The notes below the pieces were generated by a model, which ran no database searches, had not been told where the DNA came from, and saw nothing but the letters and a program-made list of their open reading frames with translations. This document shows, in pieces, positions 1 to 5,070 of a stretch of DNA of 5,456 nt; positions within the stretch are counted from its first letter, which is position 1; each line of letters begins with the position of its first letter. The position numbers and the translations under genes are program-made. The stretch comes from Syntrophomonas sp. (GTDB taxonomy: Bacteria > Bacillota > Syntrophomonadia > Syntrophomonadales > Syntrophomonadaceae), in assembly GCA_028709355.1 (NCBI GenBank), contig JAQVXF010000089.1, forward strand, positions 1 to 5,456, written 5' to 3'.

Positions 1-123
1 CCATCGCCGGGCAGCATGGCAGCGACAGCGGATGTTGCCCCACTCCTTGAAGCCGGCAGCAGCGGGCCCAGACCGACCCTGACCACATGGGTGGTTAATC
101 CGGGATATCAGTCCCAACCGTGA
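1..123 (+). other. Open frame at left edge, possible 3' end of a gene (weak)
   Basis: One + strand frame is open from the window edge to a TGA at 121-123 (40 codons, rich in Ala, Pro, Gly and Ser). The other two + frames close earlier, at about base 50 and base 84. I recognise no family in it. The only support for a + strand transcript here is the terminator-like hairpin about 100 bases further on. It may be chance reading of noncoding DNA. From 124 to 224 I see no gene, only short inverted repeats around 93-122 (for example ACCAC/GTGGT and GGGA/TCCC). Confidence 0.15.
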
Positions 124-224
124 GCATCTGGGCCAGGAACCGGCGGCTGGGGGTAAACGATTGCCCCGCTCAGCAACTCAACTGATGACTTATCGGCAGG
201 AAGCTAATTGTCTCATCAAAGCCG

Positions 225-258
225 GAGCCGGCACCCACCGCAGGTGCCGGCTCATTTT
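225..258 (+). terminator. Intrinsic terminator-like hairpin, possibly bidirectional
   Basis: A perfect 11-bp stem (GAGCCGGCACC at 225-235 with GGTGCCGGCTC at 243-253) has a 7-base loop and is followed on + by ATTTTGTGT. This fits a + strand terminator for whatever lies left of the window. On the minus strand it is followed by only three T residues (CGGCTTTGATG). It could still serve weakly as the terminator of the secreted-protein gene, whose stop lies about 65 bases upstream on that strand. Confidence 0.6.
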
Positions 259-318
259 GTGTCTGTCCCGGGCCCGTCTCTATTCAGCGGAGTAAAACAA
301 GATCCGGTCCTGCTGCCC

Positions 319-2097
319 CTACTCGATGGTCACCGTCCGCCCCCAGGCATCCCATAGCGCGGTATAACCAAAGGCCTGGGCCACCCAGGCGATAGGCAGG
401 CAGGTGCGGCTGTTGGTGATCTCGGGGGCCACATCCATGGTGGTGGGGCTGCCGTTGACATAGATGTTGCGGCTGCCGATGATCAGCGTCACCCGGGTCT
501 GCCCCTTGGTCAGGATTACCTGCCGGGTAGCCGGATCCCAGATGATGTCCTCATCGCCGAGCCCCATCGCATAGGCCACATAACGGATAGGCATGTAGGT
601 GCGCCCGTCCCGGATATAGGGAGACACATCCATCCACTGGGCCGATCCCCGCAGGGTGTAGAAGGTCGAGCCGATGGTGAACACGCTGGCCTTGGAGGTA
701 ACAGGTGCCGCCTGGGTGGAGAAATTATGCAGGTAGCCGTAGGCGGTCCCTTCATCGTTGCTAGCGTAAGCCTTCACATAATAGAGAGTGCCCGGCTTCA
801 AACCGCTCAAGCGATAGGTAAATTCCTCATCCTCATCGATACCGCGGCCGACCTCGATACGGTTGGGGACCGCACTGGTCAGGCCGTAATAGAATCCATA
901 GGACTTGATGTCGGAATCCCCTTCATCGGTGATGATGGCGTTGAATGTGGCCCAGTCCTGCCCAGCCGTGCTGGACATGGTGGTGACCCGGGGTTTGCCC
1001 CCGTTGGACTCGGTCAGGAAATAGCGCACCGTCCCATAAGCGATACCGTGCCGGTTGCGGGCATAGGCCTGGAAATAGTACTTGGTATCCACCTTCAAGC
1101 CGGTCAATTCATAATCGAACTGGTCACCCTCGTCGATGGAATCGCTGGCATAACCTACCACCTTCCTGGTGGTAGGGGACCAGCTGGTGCCGTAGTAAAA
1201 TCCATATTCGGTTATCTGGTCGTCATCCCCGAAATCGCGGATCTCGCCATTCAGGACGGCCGCTTCGGACTCAATGGCGGTGGCCGCCCGGGTAGTCACC
1301 TCGGGCACCCGCTCGTCAGCGGTGGTCAAAAAATTCCTCACCGCACCGTAAGCGATGCCCTGGCTGTTGCGGGCATAAGCCCGGAAATAATAGCGGGTAT
1401 TGGCCTGCAGACCGGTCAGCTCATAGCTGAAATCGTCGCCGGCATCGATGGAGTCATCACTGTCCCCCACCTTCTTCTTGCTGGCGGGTGAGGAAGTGGT
1501 GCCGTAATAGAAACCGTATTCGGTGATCTCATCATCCCCGCCGAAATCCACGATTTCGCCGTTCATGACAGCCGTATCGGACTCGATGGCGGTGGCTGCC
1601 CGGGTGGTCACCTCGGGGGCAGTCTCCTCATCCAGCTGGAAGGAATTGAACCAGCCATAGATGATGCGCTGGGAACCGAAGTCTAGGTCTTCATATATGA
1701 CATAGGCCCGGTAATAGTAGGGATCATCGGGATCAAAGCCGGCCGCATCCTCGATAGTCTCCCGGGACAGGTCGAGCATGAATGTATCGCCCGGACCGAG
1801 TTCATCGGCTGCCCCGCCTACCTTGACCCAGTTTTCATCCGGGCCTTCCTTATAGCGCAGATCTTCATCATCACTATCGTGATAGAAACCGTATTCGGTC
1901 AGGTGAAAGTTGGAGGAATAGAGGTTTATCTCCGCCTCCAGGGTTACATAGTCATCGTGGACATCCTCGTTCTGGTCTGCAATCCGCGGTGATGTGACCG
2001 CCGCCGCCGGGGCCGGGAAATAGAGGCTCGGCGCTAACAGGGCCAGGGCCAGGATCAGGACCCACCATCCAGTCGCTCTCTTCTTGCTCAGATGCAC
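319..2097 (-). CDS. Secreted protein with Fn3-like repeats and C-terminal copper-amine-oxidase-N-like domain
   Basis: The product has 592 residues and is probably exported and cell-wall associated. Residues 1-33 form a signal peptide: Lys/Arg start, hydrophobic core VLILALALLA, Ala-rich end before VTSP. Four Fn3-like repeats follow: a divergent one at about 35-158, two nearly alike at about 161-259 and 265-364, and a fourth at about 369-461. Shared signatures are EYGFYYG, LTGLxxxTxYYFxAYARN and GIAYG. The repeats are rich in Asp/Glu. Residues about 472-592 resemble the copper amine oxidase N-terminal domain (DGRTYMPIRYVAYAMG, IIWDPATRQVILTKG, RNIYVNGSPTTMDVAPEI, LPIAWVAQAFG). In Firmicutes this module usually sits in surface proteins and is not itself an oxidase. 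The start is GTG at 2097: GGAGG (2106-2110) sits 8 bases ahead, whereas an upstream GTG at 2106 would overlap that site. The stop is TAG. Architecture is confident; binding partner and function are unknown. Confidence 0.9.
   Translation of the reverse strand: MHLSKKRATGWWVLILALALLAPSLYFPAPAAAVTSPRIADQNEDVHDDYVTLEAEINLYSSNFHLTEYGFYHDSDDEDLRYKEGPDENWVKVGGAADELGPGDTFMLDLSRETIEDAAGFDPDDPYYYRAYVIYEDLDFGSQRIIYGWFNSFQLDEETAPEVTTRAATAIESDTAVMNGEIVDFGGDDEITEYGFYYGTTSSPASKKKVGDSDDSIDAGDDFSYELTGLQANTRYYFRAYARNSQGIAYGAVRNFLTTADERVPEVTTRAATAIESEAAVLNGEIRDFGDDDQITEYGFYYGTSWSPTTRKVVGYASDSIDEGDQFDYELTGLKVDTKYYFQAYARNRHGIAYGTVRYFLTESNGGKPRVTTMSSTAGQDWATFNAIITDEGDSDIKSYGFYYGLTSAVPNRIEVGRGIDEDEEFTYRLSGLKPGTLYYVKAYASNDEGTAYGYLHNFSTQAAPVTSKASVFTIGSTFYTLRGSAQWMDVSPYIRDGRTYMPIRYVAYAMGLGDEDIIWDPATRQVILTKGQTRVTLIIGSRNIYVNGSPTTMDVAPEITNSRTCLPIAWVAQAFGYTALWDAWGRTVTIE
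1006..1617 (-). repeat. Two tandem ~312-nt coding repeats inside the secreted-protein gene
   Basis: The units at about 1306-1617 and about 1006-1305 encode near-identical Fn3-like modules, both starting PEVTTRAATAIES. Their DNA is also visibly alike, for example over 1541-1620 against 1229-1308. A period of about 104 codons points to a fairly recent internal duplication. The flanking modules (about 1627-1995 and 715-993) share the fold signature but are much more diverged. Confidence 0.8.
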
Positions 2098-2436
2098 TAA
2101 AACCACCTCCAGTCATAGTTGTCGACCGCTGCCACCTGGTATGACGGACAGAACCCCCGGTATCCCCGGGCGGAATACGCCCCCTCGCTCCACGGTCCCC
2201 GCTAGATCATAAGTATCCCCCGGGCTGTCTCCTGGTATCCAGTTCTACATCCCGTGCCTGGTGTGTAATACACAAAATACGGGCTATTGATTAATACACC
2301 AAATCTCCCCCCATCCTTGCATCCCGATCCGATAATTGTGATTGTACACCCCGTCAGTTCATGATAGGGTGAAAGCAGATTTTTGTCGCTCAGGCGGAGA
2401 TCGGATTCAACTCAAGCGAAGACGGGAGATCTATTT
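2098..2436. promoter_or_regulatory. Divergent intergenic region with palindromes and repeated half-sites
   Basis: This 339-base region separates two divergent genes and has no credible ORF. It holds a perfect 13-bp palindrome, TGTGTA-A-TACACA (2262-2274). The octamer TAATACAC occurs at 2266-2273 and again at 2292-2299, with a related TTGTACAC at 2342-2349. GTATCCCCGGGC (2160-2171) recurs with one extra C at 2213-2225. A weak + strand promoter can be read as TTGTGA (2336-2341), 18 bases, CATGAT (2360-2365), placed suitably for the DegV gene. No convincing minus-strand promoter was found. The palindromes are operator-like, but no specific regulator can be named. Confidence 0.35.
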
Positions 2437-3312
2437 ATGAAGATAAAATTAATGGCCGACTCCACCTGCGACCTCTCCCCGGAAATCATCCAGCGCTACG
2501 ATATTGCTATCGCCCCGCTGATCATAACCATCGACGGTCAGGACTACCGTGATCGTATCGATATCAGCAATGATGAGTTCTACCGCGACTTGCCCAACTA
2601 CCATGCCCCCCCCACCACCTCCCAACCCACCCCGGAATCCTACCTGGCCTGCTTCCACGAGGCGGAGCAGCAGGATTTCGCTCAGGTACTGTGCATCTGC
2701 ATGTCCAGCGGCACCAGCGGTTCCTACCAGGGCGCGGTACTGGCCAAAGAACTGTACTTGTCCACCTACCCAGATACCAGTATCCGTATCGCGGTCATCG
2801 ATTCGGTGGGCATGAGCCACGGTACCGGCTGGCTGATAATCAAATGCGCCCGCCTGCGCGATGCGGGCTATACCTTCGAGCAGCTGATCGAATACTGCGA
2901 GACCACCAAATACCGGGTCAAGCACTTCCTGTCGGTGGAGGACCTGGAGAACCTCATCCGCAGTGGACGCATCTCCAATGTGAGTGGCTGGATCGGCAAG
3001 CTCCTCCACGTCCGCCCCATCATGACCATGAAAAACACCCGCGGCGCCATCGTGGCCAAGAAACGCGGCCAGAAGGAAGTGCTCCGCCATTACGTGCAGG
3101 AATTCCAACGAAGGGTGGACCCGCAGCAGACTGACTTCATAATCATCGGCTACACTTCCGACATCAGCCGGGCGGAGGCGTTGCAGCAGCTCATGCTGGC
3201 CGAAACCGGTTTCCCCGGGGAAATCTATATCATGCAGATGGGAGTGGCGGTGGGCACCCACGTAGGTCTGAACGGGTTGTCCATGTTCTTCTGTGAAAAA
3301 CCGCGGGATTAA
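2437..3312 (+). CDS. DegV-family fatty-acid-binding protein
   Basis: The product has 291 residues, normal for the family, and is expected to be cytosolic. DegV/FakB proteins bind a fatty acid; in Firmicutes FakB presents it to the kinase FakA for phosphorylation and entry into phospholipid synthesis. Seen here: N-terminal MADSTCDLS (6-14); the Thr/Ser-rich TTSQPTPESY (60-69); the ligand-pocket loop SSGTSGSYQGA (90-100), matching the SG(L/T)SGTY motif that holds the carboxylate; IDSVGMSHGTGWL (121-133); LENLIRSGRIS (170-180) before the second-domain loop HVRPIM (191-196); and a C-terminal VGTHVGLNGLSMFF (272-285). The start is ATG at 2437, preceded by GGGAG (2424-2428) at 8 bases; a TTG 54 bases upstream has no such site and would add an untypical tail. 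The stop is TAA. No fakA-like gene is in the window, so the kinase partner must lie elsewhere. The particular fatty acid is not predictable. Confidence 0.93.
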   Translation: MKIKLMADSTCDLSPEIIQRYDIAIAPLIITIDGQDYRDRIDISNDEFYRDLPNYHAPPTTSQPTPESYLACFHEAEQQDFAQVLCICMSSGTSGSYQGAVLAKELYLSTYPDTSIRIAVIDSVGMSHGTGWLIIKCARLRDAGYTFEQLIEYCETTKYRVKHFLSVEDLENLIRSGRISNVSGWIGKLLHVRPIMTMKNTRGAIVAKKRGQKEVLRHYVQEFQRRVDPQQTDFIIIGYTSDISRAEALQQLMLAETGFPGEIYIMQMGVAVGTHVGLNGLSMFFCEKPRD

Positions 3313-3499
3313 CAGACTGAGGGGGGTTTCGCAAAGGCGGCAGCGAGGGAGCAGCTATTCTCGGGCGACCCGTCCCCGCGTTTCGTCCCCGGCCCACCAG
3401 ATGTGCTGCCAACACCTTTTTTGCTCCCCGGGGATATAAACCCAGCTAGTTTGCGGTCCGGTTGGGCAGGTGCGGCAGCGCAGGCTGAACCCGAACGAA
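3313..3499. other. Intergenic stretch between convergent genes, no supported gene
   Basis: This lies between the DegV stop and the shared terminator. A T6 run at 3417-3422 has only a 3-bp stem in front and is not a good terminator. On the minus strand a frame is open from within the DUF4332 gene to a TAG at 3355-3357. Its last 40 or so codons carry a Cys-x2-Cys and several Trp, but there is no start codon with a ribosome site. I do not call it a gene. Confidence 0.3.
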
Positions 3500-3544
3500 A
3501 GCCTCCCCGCCTTTTCCGGCTGGGAGGCTGACTGTTTCTTTTTA
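3500..3544. terminator. Bidirectional terminator between the DegV and DUF4332 genes
   Basis: AGCCTCCC (3500-3507) pairs perfectly with GGGAGGCT (3522-3529), and GCC (3509-3511) pairs with GGC (3518-3520) inside. On + it is followed by TGTTTCTTTTTA (3533-3544), serving the DegV transcript. On minus the stem runs into CTTTCGTTC about 40 bases after the DUF4332 stop. The position between two convergent genes fits a shared terminator; the T tract is better on +. Confidence 0.75.
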
Positions 3545-3568
3545 TGGAAATCTTCTCTGCGGCGGGAT

Positions 3569-3973
3569 CTAGTACTTGAGCATCTTGGGGAGAGCTCCGG
3601 CTTGTTCGATCCAGTTGGCCACCTGCTGCAGAGCCGGCATCTTCCGCACCAGCTGCTTGGCTTGGTTGACCTCCTGCATCTTGCCCAGCAGATTATCCGC
3701 CTTGCGCCGGGCCAATTCCGGCACCGTGTCCACCCCGGCCGCTTCCAGCAGCTCGGCATACTCGCCGCCGATGCCTTTGATCCGGTTCAGATCGGCATGA
3801 TTGGCCCATTTCAGGATGAGCTTGTCGCTGATCCCGGTCACCTGGGCCAGGTCACTGCGTTGCTTCTTGGTGGTACAGCGGGCCAGCAGCCCTTGCACCG
3901 ATGTGATACCGGCTTCCTTCAGTTTGACCTCATAGGACTCCCCGATCCCCTCGATGATACTCACCTTCGCCAC
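3569..3973 (-). CDS. DUF4332-family helix-hairpin-helix protein
   Basis: The product has 134 residues, with no signal peptide or membrane segment, so it is probably cytosolic. Two helix-hairpin-helix-like motifs stand out: IEGIGESYEVKLKEAGI (7-23) and IKGIGGEYAELLEAAGV (65-81). Each has the G-[IV]-G hairpin and is followed by T-x2-x-L-L/ELA. This pattern (I.GIG..YA..L..AGI.T...LL) is typical of DUF4332, related to HhH modules that bind DNA backbone non-specifically. The family's biological role is not established and I infer no pathway. The start is GTG at 3973, with the purine-rich AGGAGGAGGG (3981-3990) 7 bases ahead. The stop is TAG. It stands alone, convergent with the DegV gene, separated from the upstream selenoprotein operon by a terminator, so it is likely transcribed separately; no clear promoter was found. 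Confidence 0.85.
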   Translation of the reverse strand: MAKVSIIEGIGESYEVKLKEAGITSVQGLLARCTTKKQRSDLAQVTGISDKLILKWANHADLNRIKGIGGEYAELLEAAGVDTVPELARRKADNLLGKMQEVNQAKQLVRKMPALQQVANWIEQAGALPKMLKY

Positions 3974-4129
3974 TATGTATCCCTCCTCCTCGCAATTTGC
4001 ACTCCGGCGCCACCCCTGGGTTTTCTTGATCTTGGAATAAATGTAACTTAAACGTCAGTAAAAATAAACATCTTTTTTCGGCCGCCAGCCCACCATTTGT
4101 AAGACTAAGACAGAAATCCGGCCGCCACT
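3974..4129. other. Upstream region of the DUF4332 gene, AT-rich, no gene
   Basis: An AT-rich stretch (about 4030-4078) lies upstream of the DUF4332 start and is the likely promoter area, but I could not find a -35/-10 pair that I trust. CGGCCGCCA occurs twice as a direct repeat (4079-4087 and 4119-4127), each next to an A/T run. Meaning unknown. Confidence 0.3.
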
Positions 4130-4159
4130 AAAAAAATATGCCGGCACCTATGGGCCGGC
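4130..4159 (-). terminator. Intrinsic terminator of the HesB-like selenoprotein operon
   Basis: Read on the minus strand, GCCGGC (4159-4154), an 8-base loop and GCCGGC (4145-4140) are followed by ATATTTTTTTAG, with a run of seven T at 4136-4130. It lies about 130 bases after the stop of the second HesB-like gene. The UTR between (4160-4289) has one more hairpin, TCAACCG/CGGTTGA at 4184-4200, without a T tract, and no ORF I can support. Confidence 0.8.
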
Positions 4160-4289
4160 TCGATATCTTATCCACCTCTATTATCAACCGGAGCGGTTGA
4201 CTCTTGCTTTCCGGCCCGAGTCGACCGGTATGCAGCCCGGTTGGGACCCAGACCCCGACCGCCCGCCTCCCGGCAGGCGCGTGGGTAGG

Positions 4290-4580
4290 CTAGCAGCGCA
4301 AACCCCTCCGGACTTTGACGAAATACCCTTTTATGCGGGCATAGTCCACCATCGAGTCTTGCATGTAACGTTCCAAGCCTGGTTCATAGGCTATCTTGAT
4401 CCCGTCGATATCAACCACATGGTCATCCTTTTGAATCAGCTCATCCAGAGCCAACATTAATCTGGGCCCGCCTCAGCCCATGCCGGCAAACCTCACCCGC
4501 AGCCCGGCCTGGTCGGACAATCCCTTCTCGACCCGCTCCGTTTCGAATTGGCGGCGGGCCATCTCGGTCATAGTGATCAC
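4290..4580 (-). CDS. HesB/IscA-like selenoprotein, second gene of tandem pair (in-frame TGA = Sec36)
   Basis: Reading from GTG at 4580 to TAG at 4290-4292 gives 96 residues with a single in-frame TGA at 4473-4475, codon 36. Around it the protein reads RVRFAGMGUGGPRLMLALDE, the HesB-like selenoprotein pattern (TIGR01911-type), in which Sec takes the place of the first cluster-ligand Cys of IscA/HesB. Coding continues convincingly after the TGA (DDHVVDIDGIKIAYEPGLE, then VDYARIKGYFV) and ends in a terminal Cys96, the only Cys. HesB/IscA proteins carry or scaffold iron-sulfur clusters; a redox role using Sec is also possible. A purine-rich AGGAAGGAAGGTGG lies just upstream. It starts 33 bases after the stop of its paralogue, with about 40% identity (38 of 96 positions) and no gaps. 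A SECIS-like hairpin follows the TGA. Naive annotation would show a truncated fragment or nothing. Confidence 0.9.
4435..4455 (-). promoter_or_regulatory. SECIS element of the second HesB-like selenoprotein gene
   Basis: Read on minus, the hairpin begins 17 bases after the TGA: GTTGGCTC (4455-4448), loop TGGAT (4447-4443), GAGCTGAT (4442-4435). All eight positions can pair in RNA: five Watson-Crick and three G-U. Bacterial SECIS elements lie just inside the coding region after UGA, with a small apical loop having G among its first bases; this one has UGGAU, starting 25 bases after the UGA. It aligns position by position with the hairpin in the first gene. Confidence 0.75.
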
Positions 4581-4613
4581 TTCATCCACCTTCCTTCCTA
4601 TCGGCGATCCTGG

Positions 4614-4904
4614 TTAACAGGACGAGGTGCGTGGACTCCTGACGAAATACTTCAGCAACCAGGAGTAATCCACCGTCGCATTGCGCAGAAAAGGTTCCAG
4701 CTCGGGATCAAACACCAGCTTCAATCCGCCGCTCTCGATCACTTGGTCATCTTCGTGCTTTGACTCATCCAGAGTCAAATATAAATTGGGGCCGCCTCAG
4801 CCGATGCCCCCGAAGTTGACCCGCAGCATGGAATCCCCGGATATCTTGCGCTGGTCGAGGGCCTGTTTAAACTTCTGCTTGGCTTTCTCGGTTATGGTCA
4901 CCAT
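4614..4904 (-). CDS. HesB/IscA-like selenoprotein, first gene of tandem pair (in-frame TGA = Sec36)
   Basis: Reading from ATG at 4904 to TAA at 4614-4616 gives 96 residues, exactly as long as its neighbour, with one in-frame TGA at 4797-4799 (codon 36). The protein begins MVTITEKAKQKFKQAL, typical of HesB/IscA. The core reads LRVNFGGIGUGGPNLYLTLDE, followed by LKLVFDPELEPFL and VDYSWLLKYFV, with a terminal Cys96 that is the only Cys. Sec36 lines up with the first cluster-binding Cys of IscA, while the C-terminal Cys-x-Cys of classical IscA is reduced to the last residue. A role in Fe-S cluster handling follows from the family; what Sec adds is unknown. The ATG is preceded by AGGTG (4911-4915) at 6 bases and AGGAGG (4917-4922) at 12. 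It is the promoter-proximal gene of the operon, with a leader of about 100 bases. Confidence 0.92.
4759..4779 (-). promoter_or_regulatory. SECIS element of the first HesB-like selenoprotein gene
   Basis: Read on minus, 17 bases after the TGA: TTTGACTC (4779-4772), loop TGGAT (4771-4767), GAGTCAAA (4766-4759), a perfect 8-bp stem. The loop carries GG at its second and third positions and begins 25 bases after UGA, within the 16-37 base range described for bacterial SECIS elements. Compared with the second gene, an A-U pair becomes G-C and three others become G-U, so pairing is kept. Confidence 0.82.
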
Positions 4905-4943
4905 CAAATTCACCTGCCTCCTGGATATTTTGCATCCTATCAA

Positions 4944-4972
4944 GGTGCCGGCCGAATGATTCTCCCGGCACC
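4944..4972 (-). other. Hairpin in the 5' leader of the selenoprotein operon
   Basis: GGTGCCGG (4944-4951) pairs with CCGGCACC (4965-4972), with a short inner GAAT/ATTC helix. It lies between the inferred transcript start (near 5004) and the ribosome site at 4911-4922. No T tract follows on either strand, so it is not a simple terminator; it may protect the RNA or be a protein site. It shares the GGTGCCGG core with the hairpins at 225-253 and 4140-4159. Confidence 0.5.
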
Positions 4973-4984
4973 AGATCCACTCAT

Positions 4985-5013
4985 TTCAAATACCCTCATG
5001 GGGTATTTATAAT
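4985..5013 (+). promoter_or_regulatory. Promoter-like sequence reading toward yedF
   Basis: TTCAAA (4985-4990) and a perfect TATAAT (5008-5013) are separated by exactly 17 bases. The spacer is almost entirely filled by the inverted repeat at 4988-5008. Transcription would begin near 5020 and give a leader of about 360 bases before yedF. The AT-rich context means a chance match is possible; a nearer yedF promoter was looked for and not found. Confidence 0.45.
4988..5008. promoter_or_regulatory. CsoR/CstR-like operator candidate
   Basis: The arms AAATACCC (4988-4995) and GGGTATTT (5001-5008) form a perfect 8-bp inverted repeat around TCATG. A further half-site, ATACCC, lies at 5014-5019. ATACCC-spacer-GGGTAT resembles operators described for CsoR-family repressors (copper-sensing CsoR, persulfide-sensing CstR). 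It covers the likely minus-strand transcription start and the spacer of the + promoter, a position suited to repression of both. No CsoR-type gene is in the window. Confidence 0.55.
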
Positions 5014-5039
5014 ATACCCTATTTGTGGCCCGGCGACAA
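5011..5039 (-). promoter_or_regulatory. Promoter of the HesB-like selenoprotein operon
   Basis: Read on minus: -35 TTGTCG (5039-5034), a 17-base spacer, -10 TATATT (5016-5011). The start would fall near 5004, inside the inverted repeat, about 100 bases before the first gene. Its -10 overlaps that of the opposite promoter, so the two would compete for polymerase. Confidence 0.6.
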
Positions 5040-5050
5040 CTGCTAAACGC

Positions 5051-5070
5051 AAAATAATCCAGATTATTTT
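5051..5070. repeat. 20-bp AT-rich palindrome, operator-like
   Basis: AAAATAATC (5051-5059) and GATTATTTT (5062-5070) are perfect inverted arms around CA. It lies just upstream of the -35 of the selenoprotein operon promoter, where an activator could bind, and early in the inferred yedF leader. In RNA it could also fold as a weak AU-rich hairpin. Confidence 0.45.

Noticed and set aside
1..318. tRNA-Sec, tmRNA, SRP RNA or cobalamin riboswitch in the left region
   Set aside because: I looked for the T-arm GGTTCGA, the SRP loop GTCCGGAAGGAAG, tmRNA ends and the B12-box and found none.
727..1491. 254-codon + strand frame opposite the secreted-protein gene
   Set aside because: It is the antisense shadow of the repeat-containing gene; its own repeats mirror the Fn3-like units and it has no ribosome site.
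2104..2106. GTG at 2106 as start of the secreted protein
   Set aside because: It overlaps the GGAGG ribosome site; the GTG at 2097 has ideal 8-base spacing.
2383..2436. Upstream TTG start for the DegV gene
   Set aside because: The ATG at 2437 has GGGAG at 8 bases and gives the standard DegV N-terminus; the extension is polar and unlike the family.
2449..3261. 270-codon minus-strand frame opposite the DegV gene
   Set aside because: Antisense shadow: the + strand product matches DegV over its full length, this one matches nothing and is Gly/His/Asp-rich noise.
3470..4051. 193-codon + strand frame over the DUF4332 gene
   Set aside because: It is antisense to a recognised gene with a strong ribosome site and begins before the terminator hairpin, which it would have to run through.
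4290..4904. Reading the two TGA codons as true stops, making both genes pseudogenes or 35-residue peptides
   Set aside because: Both copies keep TGA at the identical codon, with conserved protein sequence, equal length and normal TAA/TAG ends after it, plus a hairpin at constant spacing. Decay would not give this symmetry.
4290..4904. TGA read as Trp (alternative genetic code)
   Set aside because: The other genes use ordinary TGG for Trp and contain no in-frame TGA; the TGA aligns with the Cys/Sec position of HesB proteins.
4197..4959. Several + strand frames (4197-4460, 4548-4763, 4681-4959) over the selenoprotein genes
   Set aside because: Antisense shadows that appear as the longest frames only because the real genes contain TGA.
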